From Shinisaurus crocodilurus (taxonomy: Eukaryota > Chordata > Lepidosauria > Squamata > Shinisauridae), in assembly GCA_021292165.1 (NCBI GenBank), contig CM037878.1:3038001-3102000 (forward strand): 64,000 nucleotides of DNA. Direction: 5' to 3'. Under the pieces are notes generated by a model. It ran no database searches and was not told the origin of the DNA. It worked only from the letters and a program-made list of their open reading frames with translations. The position numbers and the translations under genes were made by a program. This document shows positions 1 through 12,328 of this stretch, one piece after another; the stretch's first letter is position 1, and every line of letters begins with the position of its first letter.

Positions 1-756
1 ACACAGGGACCGCAGGGGACAGCTGCTCCCCCACGGTTCCCGTGTCATGTGAACAGGCCCTTAGTAAAAAAAAACAACACGGCGAATGGGACGTCACTAC
101 CACGAGCTGCTACGACGATGGCCTTAGAGACCTTTTAAAAGGGCTAACCGAACCATGGAGGACCGGCCTCCCAACAGCAGTAGGCCAAGATTGCTAAACA
201 GAACCAGCATGTACAGAGGCAGTACATCTGCAAGTACTGGGGACAAACAATGCCACCACTGGTTATCATAGAATCATAGAATCATAGAAAAGTAGAGTTG
301 GAAGGGGCCTACAAGGCCATCAAGTCCAACCCCCTGCTCAATGCAGGAATCCAGGTCAAAGCATCTCTGACAGATGTCTGTCCAGCTGCACCTTGAATGC
401 CTCCAGACTGGGAGAGCCCACGACCTCCCTAGGTAGTTGATTCCATTGTCTTATTGCTCTGACAGTCAGGAAATTTTTCCTGCTGTTTAGGTGGAATCTA
501 GGTTCCTGTAACTTGAGCCCATTATTCCGTGTCCTGCAAACTGGGATGAACGAGAAGAGATCTTTGCCCTCCTCTGTGTGACATCCCTTCAAATACTGGA
601 AGAGTGCGATCATATCTCCCCTCAGTCTCCTCTTCTGAAGGCTAAACATGCCCAGTTCTTTCAGTCTCTCCTCATAGGGCCTTGTTTCCAGTCCCTTGAT
701 CATCCTTGTTGCCCTCCTCTGAACCCTCTCCAGTTTGTCTATGTCCTTGTTAAAGT
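1..756. repeat. Left copy of a ~0.75-kb duplication
   Basis: Matches 1904-2651 almost base for base, including unique sequence, a TIR-element end and a CR1 head. I noticed only about five substitutions and one octamer difference. The left end is cut by the window edge. Confidence 0.85.
266..756 (-). mobile_element. CR1 LINE, 3' fragment
   Basis: Antisense. It begins at the left with three copies of the CR1 3'-terminal octamer (TTCTATGA on the minus strand). It then encodes the C-terminal part of ORF2, for example [15 protein letters not shown] and [16 protein letters not shown]. It stops abruptly near 756, at the end of the duplicated segment. Confidence 0.9.
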
Positions 757-1204
757 AGCAGGATCATTCATAGACCGATGGTTCAAACAGCGAAGCCTAC
801 TTCCTCCCACCCGTGTCCATTTTTAAACTACCTTTGCAACTTGCAAATTAGATTTTATCAGCTGTGTGTTGACCGAATTTCCAGATGCACATCTGAAAGC
901 CTCCTGGACATCGGTCAGCAATGCAAGGCTGGAGCTGCACACCTCTGGCCACTTCCCCATCTGGCATCGCGAGCAACCAAGCTAGTTTCAAAGGCCCATG
1001 AAAAGAAAGCCCCAGATGAGCCACAACAAAGGGAAGGGCAGGAGGCAAGAAGGCTGCACGCAGGATGTGGTTACGAACTACGCTTGGGGTGAGGATGCCT
1101 GAACAAGGTTACTGTCTTATTTTAGTTGAAAGGCAAGGAAGGAAAGAGAGAAAAGGAAGGGGGAGACATGGAATTCTGAACGCGTGGAATAAAAAGACAA
1201 AAGA

Positions 1205-1207
<3 letters not shown>
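757..1207. other. No recognised feature
   Basis: Unassigned single-copy-looking sequence; the short open frames here have no family signature. Confidence 0.5.

Positions 1208-1246
<39 letters not shown>
1208..1246. repeat. (CA)n microsatellite
   Basis: About 19 CA units, directly left of a hAT-like MITE. Confidence 0.95.
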
Positions 1247-1249
<3 letters not shown>

Positions 1250-1251
<2 letters not shown>

Positions 1252-1404
1252 GGGCCGGTGCTACCATTAGGCCAACTAGGCAGCCGCCTAGGGCGTAGGG
1301 CTAAAGGGGGCGCCAGAAACACCTTGGGGGAAAAAATACAGCGCTCTCAAATGGGAAGGGGGGCGCTAAATATCTGATCTTGCCTAGGGCACCAAACTGC
1401 CTTG
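1250..1404. mobile_element. hAT-like MITE (CAGGGCCGGTGC family), right end lost
   Basis: Left end CAGGGCCGGTGCTACC is intact. The body matches the copies at 43557 and 48316 in reverse orientation. The right end stops at CTGCCTTG and lacks CACCGGCCCTG. CACACGCA occurs on both sides but could be chance next to the CA repeat. Confidence 0.75.
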
Positions 1405-1516
1405 CACACGCACGCAACTGGGGCCATCCAAATGAAACAGACCGGCAATAGGTTCAGATCAAAACAAAGCAAGTATTTCATCACAGCACGAAGGATCGCT
1501 ACCTTGGAGGAGAGGG

Positions 1517-1640
1517 GGCCTCCAAGTGACAGAGCCCCTTGCTTTGCTTGCAGAAGGTCCCAGGTCCAATCCTTGGGATCTTCAGGCAGGGCTGGGAAAG
1601 ACTTGAAGAGCCTTTGCTGCCCGTCAGAAGAGACCTTACA
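1517..1640 (+). mobile_element. tRNA-derived SINE, degenerate
   Basis: Contains GACAGAGCC, a CTTTGCTTGCAGAAGGTCCC core and a B-box-like GGTCCAATCC, the same family as the clearer copies at 16052 and 43541. Confidence 0.6.
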
Positions 1641-1666
1641 AAGCTAGCTGAGCCAGTGGTCTAACT

Positions 1667-1965
1667 AAGGGCTGGTTCACACGACCCAGGAGGCGAGCAG
1701 GGTGCGTGCAGGCGGCAGCCGCTCCAGCCGCTCCGGGCTGCCATCTCTGTGTGGCCACGAAAGGACCGTGGGGGGGGGGTTTTGTCCGCATGGCACGGCG
1801 GGCACACGTGGTAGGGGGCGTACCCTCCTACCGCCCATGGTGGATTTCGGCGCTTCCAGCGTGCGGCCATCCCGCAGGGGCGCACCGGGCCTTCCTTCAC
1901 ACGACACAGGGACCGCAGGGGACAGCTGCTCCCCCACGGTTCCCGTGTCATGTGAACAGGCCCTT
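1667..1965. mobile_element. Unclassified TIR DNA element
   Basis: Ends AAGGGCTGGTTCACACGA and TCATGTGAACAGGCCCTT are inverted repeats; the palindrome extends to ACTAAGGGC/GCCCTTAGT, so the target duplication cannot be fixed. GC-rich body without a transposase. The duplicate at the window start keeps only its right end (1-62). Confidence 0.55.
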
Positions 1966-2651
1966 AGTAAAAAAAAACAACACGGCGAATGGGACGTCAC
2001 TACCACGAGCTGCTACGACGATGGCCTTAGAGACCTTTTAAAAGGGCTAACCGAACCATGGAGGACCGGCCTCCCAACAGCAGTAGGCCAAGATTGCTAA
2101 ACAGAACCAGCATGTACAGAGGCAGTACATCTGCAAGTACTGGGGACAAACAATGCCACCACTGGTTATCATAGAATCATAGAAAAGTAGAGTTGGAAGG
2201 GGCCTACAAGGCCATCAAGTCCAACCCCCTGCTCAATGCAGGAATCCAGGTCAAAGCATCTCTGACAGATGTCTGTCCAGCCGCACCTTGAATGCCTCCA
2301 GACTGGGAGAGCCCACGACCTCCCTAGGTAGTTGATTCCATTGTCTTATTGCTCTGACAGTCAGGAAATTTTTCCTGATGTTTAGGTGGAATCTAGGTTC
2401 CTGTAACTTGAGCCCATTATTCCGTGTCCTGCAAACTGGGATGAACGAGAAGATATCTTTGCCCTCCTCTGTGTGACATCCCTTCAAATACTGGAAGAGT
2501 GCGATCATATCTCCCCTCAGTCTCCTCTTCTGAAGGCTAAACATGCCCAGTTCTTTCAGTCTCTCCTCATAGGGCCTTGTTTCCAGTCCCTTTATCATCC
2601 TTGTTGCCCTCCTCTGAACCCTCTCCAGTTTGTCTATGTCCTTCTTAAAGT
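1904..2651. repeat. Right copy of the ~0.75-kb duplication
   Basis: Partner of 1-756, offset 1903 bp left of the CR1 octamers and 1895 bp after them. Similarity ends within the CR1 at 2651, although this CR1 itself continues. Confidence 0.85.
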
Positions 2652-3023
2652 GAGGTGCCCAGAACTGGACGCAGTACTCAAGATGAGGCCTAACCAGTGC
2701 CGAGTAAAGGGGAATTATCACTTCCCGCGATTTGGAAGCTATACTTCTATTAATACAGCCCAAAATTGCATTTGCCTTCTTTGCAGCCACGTCGCATTGC
2801 TGGCTCATATTCAGTTTGTGATCTACCACAATTCCAAGATCCTTCTCACTTGTAGTATTGTTGAGCCAAGTGTCCCCCATTCTGTAACTCTGCATTTGGT
2901 TTCCTCTCCCTAGGTGCAGCACTTGGCATTTATCCCTGTTAAATTTCATTCTGTTGTTTTCGGCCCAGCGCTCCAGCCTATCGAGGTCACTTTGAATTTT
3001 ATTTCTGTCTTCCAGAGTATTAC
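2169..3023 (-). mobile_element. CR1 LINE, 3' fragment (about 260 codons of ORF2)
   Basis: Antisense with octamer tail at the left. The ORF2 C-terminal half reads open on the minus strand, including RWAENNRMKFNRDKCQVLHL and YSALVRPHLEYCVQFW, the reverse transcriptase thumb and following region. Truncated at the 5' end near 3023. Confidence 0.9.
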
Positions 3024-3135
3024 CGTAGCTGTTATCGTGCGACTCTTGCAGACGCATAGGGCTGGCCATCTCTGAAGAACAAACGCTGGACTGGGTGGAC
3101 CTCGGGTCAGATTCAGAGCGGCACTTCCTAGGTCA

Positions 3136-3243
3136 GCCTTCCCCAGCCTGGCGCCCTCCAGGTGAGTTGGGCTCCAGTTCCCACCATCCCACGTTGGCAG
3201 CAGACTGTCCAGCACATCTGGCGAGCACCAGGTTGGGGAAGGC
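3136..3243. mobile_element. Foldback MITE (AGCCTTCCCCAACCTGG family)
   Basis: Inverted ends GCCTTCCCCAGCCTGG and CCAGGTTGGGGAAGGC; the centre is diverged. Confidence 0.65.
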
Positions 3244-3249
3244 GGGGCA

Positions 3250-5070
3250 AAGGCCATCCGGAGGCAACACGCCGCTCGCCGCTCCTCGCCACACGCTTGT
3301 CTCCGGCTTTGAATATTTATGAGAAGAAAAAGCAGCTCAGAGGAAATGCCGGTAAATTTCAACTCTAGCATGGATGGCCCCAGGTTGCGTGGCTAGCATT
3401 TTGGCAAAGCTGCTGAGATAAGAGCCCTTTGCTTAATCCATAACTATTTGAGAACAAATAGAAACGGGAGCATCAAAAGCAGAGATAGTGAGAGGGAGCT
3501 GAGGTTTGTAGGAGGGGGCACCCCAGGCATAGTTCGGCATCAGAGCGCTCTTTGTCGCTCCTAGGGGCAGTTCCTAGGTTGCTCTGTGTTTGAGCTGCAT
3601 GTGGAAAGTCCCGGTTTAATCCTGGCCTGGGAAGGTCGTTCTCTGCTGGAGACCTTGGAGACCTGCTGCTTCTACAAGCCTGAGTGATACAGAATAATGG
3701 CTTGATTTGGTGTGAGGCAGCTCGAAATGCTCCTCAATGTGCTCCGTGGGCTGGGTTGGAATCTCTGGCATCTTTATGGCCTAGAGATGTGAAAGCCTGG
3801 TTGTGCAAAATGGGGGAAAGAACCATCCCTCCCCCTCGTTTCTCCCTAGGGATTTCTGGAAAAGTTGGGGGGGAAATGTTGTTCCACCCTGAATTTTTCC
3901 AGTCGTCCCCCCCGCCATTTTTTCTGTGTTTTTAAAATTCTTTTCACAGGCCTTCACATTGCTACGTACAACTCAAGCGCACCGTCTCAGGCACTCCTCT
4001 AGGGATAGCCAAGGCGAGGTGCTCTTTCAGTACAGAGCACGGAAAAGTAACAGCTTTGCAAGACTGCAAGGCGCTCCTCTTCCTGCCGTATCAGAAGACG
4101 CCTCCAGCAGCAGCCTTCCAATTCTGCACAAAGGCAGCGCTCGTCCTCTAGGAAGCCTCACGGGTGGGTCTCTCAGCCAAAGGACAGCTAAGAATGAATA
4201 AAACAGCTGAACTAATGCCGCCAGGCCGTTCAGCCCCATGAAGGATGACTAAAGTGACCTTTAGCCACAACAGACAGGAAGGGCGGACGCTTTGCTCAGA
4301 GGATCGGCCAGGATTGGCTACAGCTGGCGTGAGCAGGTTGCCCTGGCGATGGGCTCCATTCGACACATTTTGGCTTCTCGGCCCTTTGTCCAACAACAGA
4401 TGCGCATGCTCCGTCGCCACAGAGTCAACACACAGCCTGTGTTGTCTCACGGCAGATTTATGCAGCATTAAATGCAAAGCTTCAGGTTAAAGCCATGGAA
4501 AGACCCGAGCAAACACTTTTTTATTTTTCCAAGTTAAAGCAAGCTAAACTGACGTTGGCCGCAGTCCGGGAGAACGACAGGTTTCCACAAGGGCGTTTCC
4601 ACCAGTTCAAAAGGCAACCAGGTGTAAGGTGAGGCAGGCTCACTAAGAAAACAATCACCCAGCCTTGAATCAGGGTTAAGAATTTAGGAACGTGCAAACT
4701 CCCCGAGGGAAATCTGAAGGCCTTCTCAAAACATGGCTGGATTTCTTCGACACTTCTCAGCTGCTTTGTCTGAGAAGAAGCTCGCACATTTGCTTCACTT
4801 CAGGCAGAATTATGGTGGCAACTCTAATTAAAGCCGATCAGCCACCCTGGGGCAAAATGCTTAGGCAGAAATGGCAAAATGTAGGGTTATGCCGGCCCCA
4901 GACGGAGCCCCAGTTTGAGGTGCTGGGTGGCTGCCCCAGCACCATTCGTGGATCTTCAAGGCATCCTATGCAGTCATTCATTCCAGGAGTACTTCTGCTT
5001 TGCCCAAGGAGCACTCTGGACACTGCCTTTTAAAAGGTTATAATTACCACCAAATTCTCTCCTGCCTTCT
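3250..5070. other. No clear feature
   Basis: Unassigned; a weak SINE-like trace (GAAAGTCCCGGTTTAATCC) near 3605. No gene or exon could be supported. Confidence 0.4.
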
Positions 5071-5077
5071 TCTAGTC

Positions 5078-5187
5078 CAGTGTTCTCCATCCTTGTGTCC
5101 CCAGATGTTTTTGGCCTACAACCTGGCTGGGGCATGCTGGGAGTTGTAGGCCAAAAACATCTGGGGACACAAGGTTGGAGAACACTG
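5078..5187. mobile_element. Foldback hAT-like MITE (CAGTGTTCTCC family)
   Basis: Inverted arms from CAGTGTTCTCC to GGAGAACACTG with the shared interior CCCCAGATGTTTTTGGCC. Its right arm seeds the tandem array that follows. Confidence 0.8.
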
Positions 5188-5540
5188 CTCTAGATTTTCA
5201 TAGATCAAAGAGTTGGAAGGAGCCTAAAAGGCTAGGAGCTGCATGCTTTTGGAGTTGTAGGCCAAAAACATCTGGGGACACAAGGTTGGAGAACACTGCT
5301 CTAGATTTTCATAGATCAAAGAGTTGGAAGGAGCCTAAAAGGCTAGGAGCTGCATGCTTTTGGAGTTGTAGGCCAAAAACATCTGGGGACACAAGGTTGG
5401 AGAACACTGCTCTAGATTTTCATAGATCAAAGAGTTGGAAGGAGCCTAAAAGGCTAGGAGCTGCATGCTTTTGGAGTTGTAGGCCAAAAACATCTGGGGA
5501 CACAAGGTTGGAGAACACTGCTCTAGATTTTCATAGATCA
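5188..5540. repeat. 111-bp tandem array, three units plus a partial
   Basis: Units start at 5188, 5299, 5410 and 5521 (CTCTAGATTTTCATAG), exactly 111 bp apart and nearly identical. Each unit joins a SINE tail (AGAGTTGGAAGGAGCC) to a MITE right arm. As 111 is divisible by three, one frame stays open with a 37-residue repeat; I regard it as a by-product, not a gene. Confidence 0.9.
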
Positions 5541-5680
5541 TAGAGTTGGAAGAAGCCTACAAGGCTATCGAGTCCAATCCCCTGCTCAGTGCAGGAAACT
5601 AGAGGAGGGGCCTCCCATCCAAGTAATAACCAGGCCTGACCCTGCTTAGCTTTCCCCGCTCAGACAAGCGGAGCCAGCAT
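5529..5680 (-). mobile_element. 5S rRNA-headed SINE with CR1-like tail
   Basis: On the minus strand the head (5608-5675) contains AAGCTAAGCAGGGTC and TTGGATGGGAGG, matching the internal promoter region of 5S rRNA. The tail (5529-5600) reads GGCTTCTTCCAACTCTATGA like the CR1 3' end. Confidence 0.75.
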
Positions 5681-5689
5681 GACTTGCAT

Positions 5690-7910
5690 CACCAGAATTT
5701 GCCACCATGCCTATAACAGCCAGCCTAGCTATGGGGTAATCTCCACCCCAAATTCTGCACTAAGGAAACACAAGGTCTATGATCAGATGAAATGGGGGGG
5801 GGAAGTGCCCCCCACGTTTACCCTTCTAGCTCCCTTAAATAGCTCCCTTACCATGCCCATGAACAGGACCTTACTCACAAGCAGGCCTTTACTCATGAGA
5901 AGGTCAAGTGAACCAGACGCCTCGACAGCAGGAATGCTGGGTACCGTGGACTCCCCTCTCAGGGCTCAGCATGGAATTTGCACTGAAGGGGCAAGTGGGG
6001 GTGCCCCCTGAAGCCCACACCAGCGTACCAAATTTTATGGAAGGGGGAGTTAAGAAAAAATATAAACACGTCAACAGAGCTGTCACAAATGGTGAAATAA
6101 TCATCATGTATTGAAAACGAGTGGCTGTGAGGTAGATCAGGATCTACTGGTAGATCTCTGGGTGATCAGCAAGGATTTCTGACTCCCAACTAGCTAACAA
6201 CTAAAAATCCCCCCCCGCCCACCTAAATTAAGTTGCTGAGAAAGAATGCTTGGAGGAAAACCAGGAGGGGATTTTTGTGTGTGAAAGGACTTCTGCGTTT
6301 GGTTCTGGTGCGGATCACAAACCCCTGGGCTGAGCATGTGCTCAGATGCACCCTCTTCCTTAATTCTTCGTGTAGGACCTGAGCCATTGTTTTTGCACCG
6401 TTTGGTGGACCTCATATCAGGGTTCTAATAAAAAAAACCAAACGAGACAGATCCCACAAGACTGATGTCTCCCCGTCCTGAGGTCAAGTATGGATGTACG
6501 TATTCAGAACAGTAACAAAGGACAAGAAGAATGCTGCAAATTGCAACCATTATGGCATTCTTGAAGACTCTCATGTGCTGCCCAGAAACTTGATGGAGCA
6601 CAGGGAGGCAAATGTAGTGGACTTGACGGTAGCCCCGGCCACCTCCTGGACACCTGTGAGCTGTTGCCACTGCAATGACTGCTTGAGTGTGTTTACTTCG
6701 GGTGCTTTTGCACAGGAACAAGATTCAGGAGGAAGCAAAGACCGACGCTAGGAGGAGGTAGGCCATGCAGTCCGGGCCCCGTTCACAGGTGGCTTCGGCA
6801 GCATAAGCTACGCGCAAATGCGGCAGCCACACAGGAGGAACTGTTGAGGGCCTTTGCTTGAACTGCTCTCCATCCAAAGTTTGGGGTCAGGGGAGGGAGT
6901 CTTACAAACACGGCACGCTGCTCCTGGGAGCGGCTGAGTAAATAAATGTGTAGTGTATGTGAGATCTGGGTGAGTGTTTGGGTGGGTGGTGGTGGAGAAG
7001 GAGAGAAGAATGGGCAAGGGATTTCTAGAATCCCTCAGTGAGGCAGAGGAGGAGAGACATGTGTGCATGGGTGGGTTCCCCCCCCCCCCAGTTTTGGAGA
7101 GAGACAAAGGATTTGTAAATGCTCAAATACGGGGAATTCTGAATTACTCTTGGGTTTTTCCCATCAGAGACCTTCAATCTTAATGTGCTTTTATAAGGCC
7201 TGCACCAAGGATGCTAAACAGTGGAACATGCTCCCACAGTTTTCACTGGAAGCAGTGATGTAGGCGGGCGGGGGGAGCGGTGTGGAAACTTTTCCAGGGC
7301 TTTATGTTTCTGCGGAAAGTTTTCCATTTGATAAGCCCATTAACAAAAACGAATGTTCCCCAATTACAAATATAGTATGAGCCAAGCGTTGCAGTTTGAA
7401 AGCTGTAATTAACGTTTAGAATTCGTATATGTCACTGAAATACATTTATGACTCAGAGTGAAATAGATGGGTGCCCGCCAGCATGCCATGCACAGTTCTC
7501 TGGGTTGCTAAAAGTAATTACGGTAGTGTGCCAACAGTTTTCAGTACCTGTTTTTTCCCCTTAAATTTAAACAATGTAAGGGAAATACATGCTATTGTCT
7601 TTACATTTTTTGCAAATACTCCAATAAAAATTCCTACATAATATAATATTCAAATCACATTAAGTGTGCTTTAATTTTTTTTAACTCAAATATTTCAACT
7701 CAAATACTTGTGGGACAAAAAGCATGGGGTACTTTTTTTTTTTTAGCTTTATTTTACTTGTATTTGGTAAAAAAAACAAACATGCTAAATCTAGGACACC
7801 AGAACATTTTCTGATGCTCCCTGCATTGGAAAATTTTGCAATTCAGAATTTCCCAGAAAACGCACATCACCGACTGTTAACTCACCCCAAGCATTCGGGG
7901 AAACAGAGGG
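5690..7910. other. No gene; unassigned repeats
   Basis: Contains short homopolymer runs and an A/T-rich block at 7310-7760. The section 6120-6420 reads like an interspersed repeat but has no diagnostic ends. Confidence 0.4.
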
Positions 7911-7917
7911 ATCAAAC

Positions 7918-8457
7918 TGTTAGGTTTTGCATAGGCAGAACGAGATTACCACCTAACATCGGGATTATCACCTGACCTGGTGGGTGTTACTTGAGTTCAA
8001 GTACAGAAGGTCTTTGGTCAGGAGACATAGTCTCGAGGTGACATGACTCAGCAGCCTTGAACAGATTTGGGGTAAACATGTTGATGAGTAGGTTGTGCAA
8101 CTGGGTGAGTAATATCCTATTCATAGATGCAGGGTCTGGGGTATATAAGCTAGCACACTTGCTGATAGCTTCGTTCCATCCGTCATTCCTCTTCATCTCT
8201 CTCTGCTGCTTGTTCGTCTCGACATGTATTGTCTTGGACTTCACCATCTAGCCTTACCACTGGGGTATAGGTTTTGAGTCTGCTATGATGTAGTGAGTAG
8301 AGATGCATTGATTGCCTTAATCCCATGTAATTGGGTCTTACAAATAAACTCTTTAATCTTTATTAACTGCTGTTATCTCCTCCTTCCGCTTGCGTGACTG
8401 GGACTGAGGGTCATTGGCTAGGGGAGCTTTTGAACCCGGGTCAGTCCAACTCTCACA
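7918..8457 (+). repeat. 5' LTR of the Copia-type element
   Basis: Starts TGTTAGG and ends CTCTCACA, giving the TG...CA ends of LTRs. A TATA-like TATATAAG lies at 8142-8149 and a poly(A) signal AATAAA at 8343-8348, in the order expected for U3 and R. Confidence 0.9.
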
Positions 8458-8459
8458 TC

Positions 8460-8473
8460 GGTTATGGGCCCAG
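8460..8473 (+). other. Primer-binding site, half-tRNA-iMet type
   Basis: GGTTATGGGCCCAG, two bases after the LTR, is complementary to the anticodon arm of initiator tRNA-Met rather than its 3' end. This is the primer arrangement known for Drosophila copia, which uses a 5' half-tRNA. Confidence 0.85.
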
Positions 8474-11400
8474 ATAAGGATCAGATTACGATCTGATGGT
8501 TATCTCAGATGGACAGATAAGCCACAGAACGCAGTTTGGAAAAATTCAGCAGTTATAGAGTTAAAGGAATTTGTTTACTATTTGTAAGAACGGTTTGTAA
8601 ATAAACCGGGGAAGGCGAAGGATTGTTGCTAAAGCTGGTGCTGATAACAGCGGCTTGGAATGCAGCACAACAAAAATGCTGAAACAGAGAGACGGAGGAT
8701 TTTTCGTTTTGAAAGCAGCTGAAACGGAGGTGCCAGGCTTGGCAAAATCCAAGGCTACAGACTGTGAACGTGGGTGCCGGTTCGGGCAGCTACCAGCCTG
8801 AACAGTCAACAATGCTGGACACAAGGATTTCGTATTCCACAGCTTGCTGGAGTGATTGTCAAGAAGCTGTATCGGGCAAAGAAATAATCTTCAGGAGGCT
8901 GTGTGTCTTTGACTCAAGGCTACAGGCAGGAGGATCATATTTCATTTACAGTTTGCTTCTTCACACAGCAGCGGGTCAGCTATCTTTTGCATTGTATCAA
9001 CAAGTGGCTTGGATTACAAATGCGTGGATTACGTCTGACGTGGGTAAAGCGTCTGGAGCGTCATGTCGCAGCAAAGCTAAGTCACGTGTGTATCTTGGGA
9101 AACCTGATACAGCGGAGGCTGTATCAAACCAGCGGAGGCGTGGTTTTAAAGCAACAGAGAAAAACAGCGCGTCAGTTTTGAACAGAGAAAGCTGTGCTTA
9201 AAATGGGAAGCTGTTCTTCATTTTCTTCATGTGGGATCACAGAAGAAGGAGCTTGAAATCAGCAGGGGTGCTGCTGATGGGACAAACCTTTATGTTTTAA
9301 CCCAGGACATAACAAAATGGACATTATTTTGTTGTGAGCAGAAAACAGTGGATTGTTTAAACGAAGCTTTCTGTGTTGGACATAAATAAACAGGAAGAGG
9401 ACTATGCAAATGGTCAGGGGTTTAACAGTCATGTTTTGAAAATGTATTTCTTGAAAGTTGGATAACTTGGACTCAAGAAAGTGTAATATATGCTCTGAAA
9501 TGTACTGAATGTATATATGACTTGAGTATATTGTGGATTTTTTCTGTAGCAAAATGTAAAATGCTGAATAATAAGTAGGTATGTTTATATGGCAAAGCTA
9601 AGAGATGGATTATTTCTTTTATACTGTAATGGTGTAATAAAGAAATGGAAAGTTGTACTGATGCAACTATAAAAAAGTTAAATGCTTATATGTATGACAT
9701 GTACATGCATGCATATCACATGATTGTTTGATCATTTAGATTCACAGGCCTGTGAAAGAAAATGCAAACTGTGTCGTGGGGAAAGCATTGGAAATTGTAA
9801 TTTTCACATGAAAGGTAATTTTGTGCACATAAACAAGGGATGCTAGCTTCAACAGGTAAACTGGAAGGCAAGCTGAAAAATCATTTCATTCAATTTGTTC
9901 TTGGTAATCTTGTGGATACTCTGATGGTTTTTAGAAGAAAGGCACGTTATTTCATGATGTCAATTGATCAATACACGAAGTACAGGTTGTGTACATGTTG
10001 GATAGAAAGCTGGAGTTTTGAACAAAGTCAAGGTGTTTTGTGCTTGGGTGGGAAACAAGCATATTACCCATGTTACCTATTTTCTTTTCAGATATGGGAA
10101 GTTCAATTCAGTGCATGTTTTGATGACTTTCTAACAGGATGTGATATTGAACACATGGATTGTGTGGAAGAGTAAACAAACACTCAAAAGAGGTGATAAT
10201 AATTTGGATAATGAGGTTTGGGTAGAAGCTCTTAAATGTTTTGATTATGTACATGATAGAAGTTTGAGTTCTGTGTGATTGAACTGTACACCTTATAGAA
10301 AGTAGTGTAGAAGAAGGAATCTTCTGGAGAAACATTTCAGGATCTTGGATCTGATATGTAGGTACATACACCTCAAAGTTAGAAGAAATATGTAAGGGAG
10401 CTTACATGAGATTTTTCTAGAAATGAGAATATTGTGTTTCACATGAACAACACTTGGATAGTGAGATTATCTAGAAGTGTTAAGTATAATGCTAAATGAA
10501 AATGTGAGATCATTTTTCAAAATTAATTCTGTTAATGCAGGAGATGCATCAAGCTCAGAGTCAGAATAGAAAAGCATTTGCTGAAAGACAGTCAGGTAAA
10601 TTTGACAAACTCTGATACACATTTGGTTTAGTGGAGACTAAACAAATGATTGTTCATCATTGGTGCAAATTTATTGGAACAGGAACCTGATAACTGATGA
10701 GGTAAGGAACAGGTGAGTCAAACAACCTGTGAGATATCAGGATGAATTTGCAGGAAAAGCCATTTGAAACTTCAAAATTTCAAAGAGGTGAAAAATTGTC
10801 TGTTAAGGAAGCTGAACCATAGCTTCAGGCTATGCAAGCTGAGTTGAATTCTTTGGATAAAGAACAAAACATGGAAGCTGGGGAAACAAACAGCAGTTCA
10901 TGGAACTCATTGTTACCAGATAGATTTTTTAATTGAAAACTAACCAGATTGGCAAAGGTTATATGTGACAAATAGCAAGATTGGTTGCTTGTGATTTTTG
11001 CTTAGTTAAAAGGAGCAGGATAATCATAAGATGAGTGCAACAACAATTTGTTTTGGAAACAGTTAGACTGATGTTTAAGAATGTGAAGATGTATGGATAT
11101 TTCACAAGTTGAAATATTGGAACATAAGCATTTTAAATGAGAGGAAGTCTTTGGAAAACTCAGAGATTTTCTTTAGGAAAAGCTAGAAATCAGCTGGAGG
11201 CTGGAATTCTGTTTTGAACTCAAACATTGTTGAAGTGAGATTTGCACAGAGAGGCAGATCAATGTTTGTTTGTTAAACAGGAGGAACAGGGACATAGACC
11301 GTATGTACTTTGTTTAGATGGGTGATCTATTGTTTTTTCTGGACAGATAAAAGCAATATGATATAATTGATCCAGGGTTTGGAATTTCATTGAATAGAAA

Positions 11401-12315
11401 CTGCTTGGTGGTGGATCAACTGTTTATTTGTAAATAGAGGTTGAGGGAAAGGAGAACCAAGAGGGCAGTACTTACTGCAACAATCAGAGAAATATCATGG
11501 ATGTGATTGAGAATTTTGGAGATAGTTAACTCAGTGAGAGACTCCAAATAATTGAGGATTTTCAAGCACATGCTGATGGAAAAGCAGTTTGAATGGTACA
11601 CGGAAGCATTGGGCTGTTGAGCTTTACTGTACAAGCAACAAGGCCAGGTATTGCTGTCAGTGTAATGGGCAGACTGTTAGACCAACAGGACATGCTTGGA
11701 GAGCTCTGAAAAGGAGTTGAGTGTTATCTGGAAGGAACATCACACTTCAGACTAAGAGTTACAAGTCAGAGCACAGGTGGCTTACAGATTCACAGAAATG
11801 CCAGTTGTGGTTGTGATAGTAAGAACAACAAGAACACACCTGAAGTTTGTTATTTTTATAATCATACTTTGTTTGATTGATTTTGTAGAAACAATCATCT
11901 AAAAGTTAGAGTTCAACTGAAATTGAACTGAATGCATTGTATTATGTATTGTGCTATTATGCTATTGTAAAGCTTGAATAGTGAATGCATTTGTTTAAAT
12001 AGTTTAAATTGTTAAAAAAATGTTTAAATGATGCTGGGATTGATGTGAAAAACCTATTACAGTTTTTTCAGGAAACCAAGGCAGGATTGCTATGCTGCAG
12101 GCAGATAGCAATACACAACGTTTTGGGTTTGCAAATAAAACTGTGTCATAAGGAGGGATACATCAGAAGTGATTTGATGGTGGTTCAAATTTCTGACAGG
12201 TAAAGTAATTCCTGCAAAAGTTTTTTTATCAAAGTCCATAGATGAAAGAACAGCATCAGATGTCAACAGGCTGTTGCTGTTGTATGAGGTAAATAACCAC
12301 GTTCTGCGCAAATGC

Positions 12316-12328
12316 AAAAGCAGGGGGA
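12316..12328 (+). other. Polypurine tract before the 3' LTR
   Basis: AAAAGCAGGGGGA directly precedes the 3' LTR and would prime plus-strand synthesis. Confidence 0.7.

Noticed and set aside
4368..4400. U2 snRNA-like string GGCTTCTCGGCCC
   Set aside because: Only a short match to the U2 5' end; the following bases do not continue the snRNA.
5175..5543. 122-codon open frame with 37-residue repeats
   Set aside because: Produced by the 111-bp tandem array of transposon pieces; no promoter or start context.
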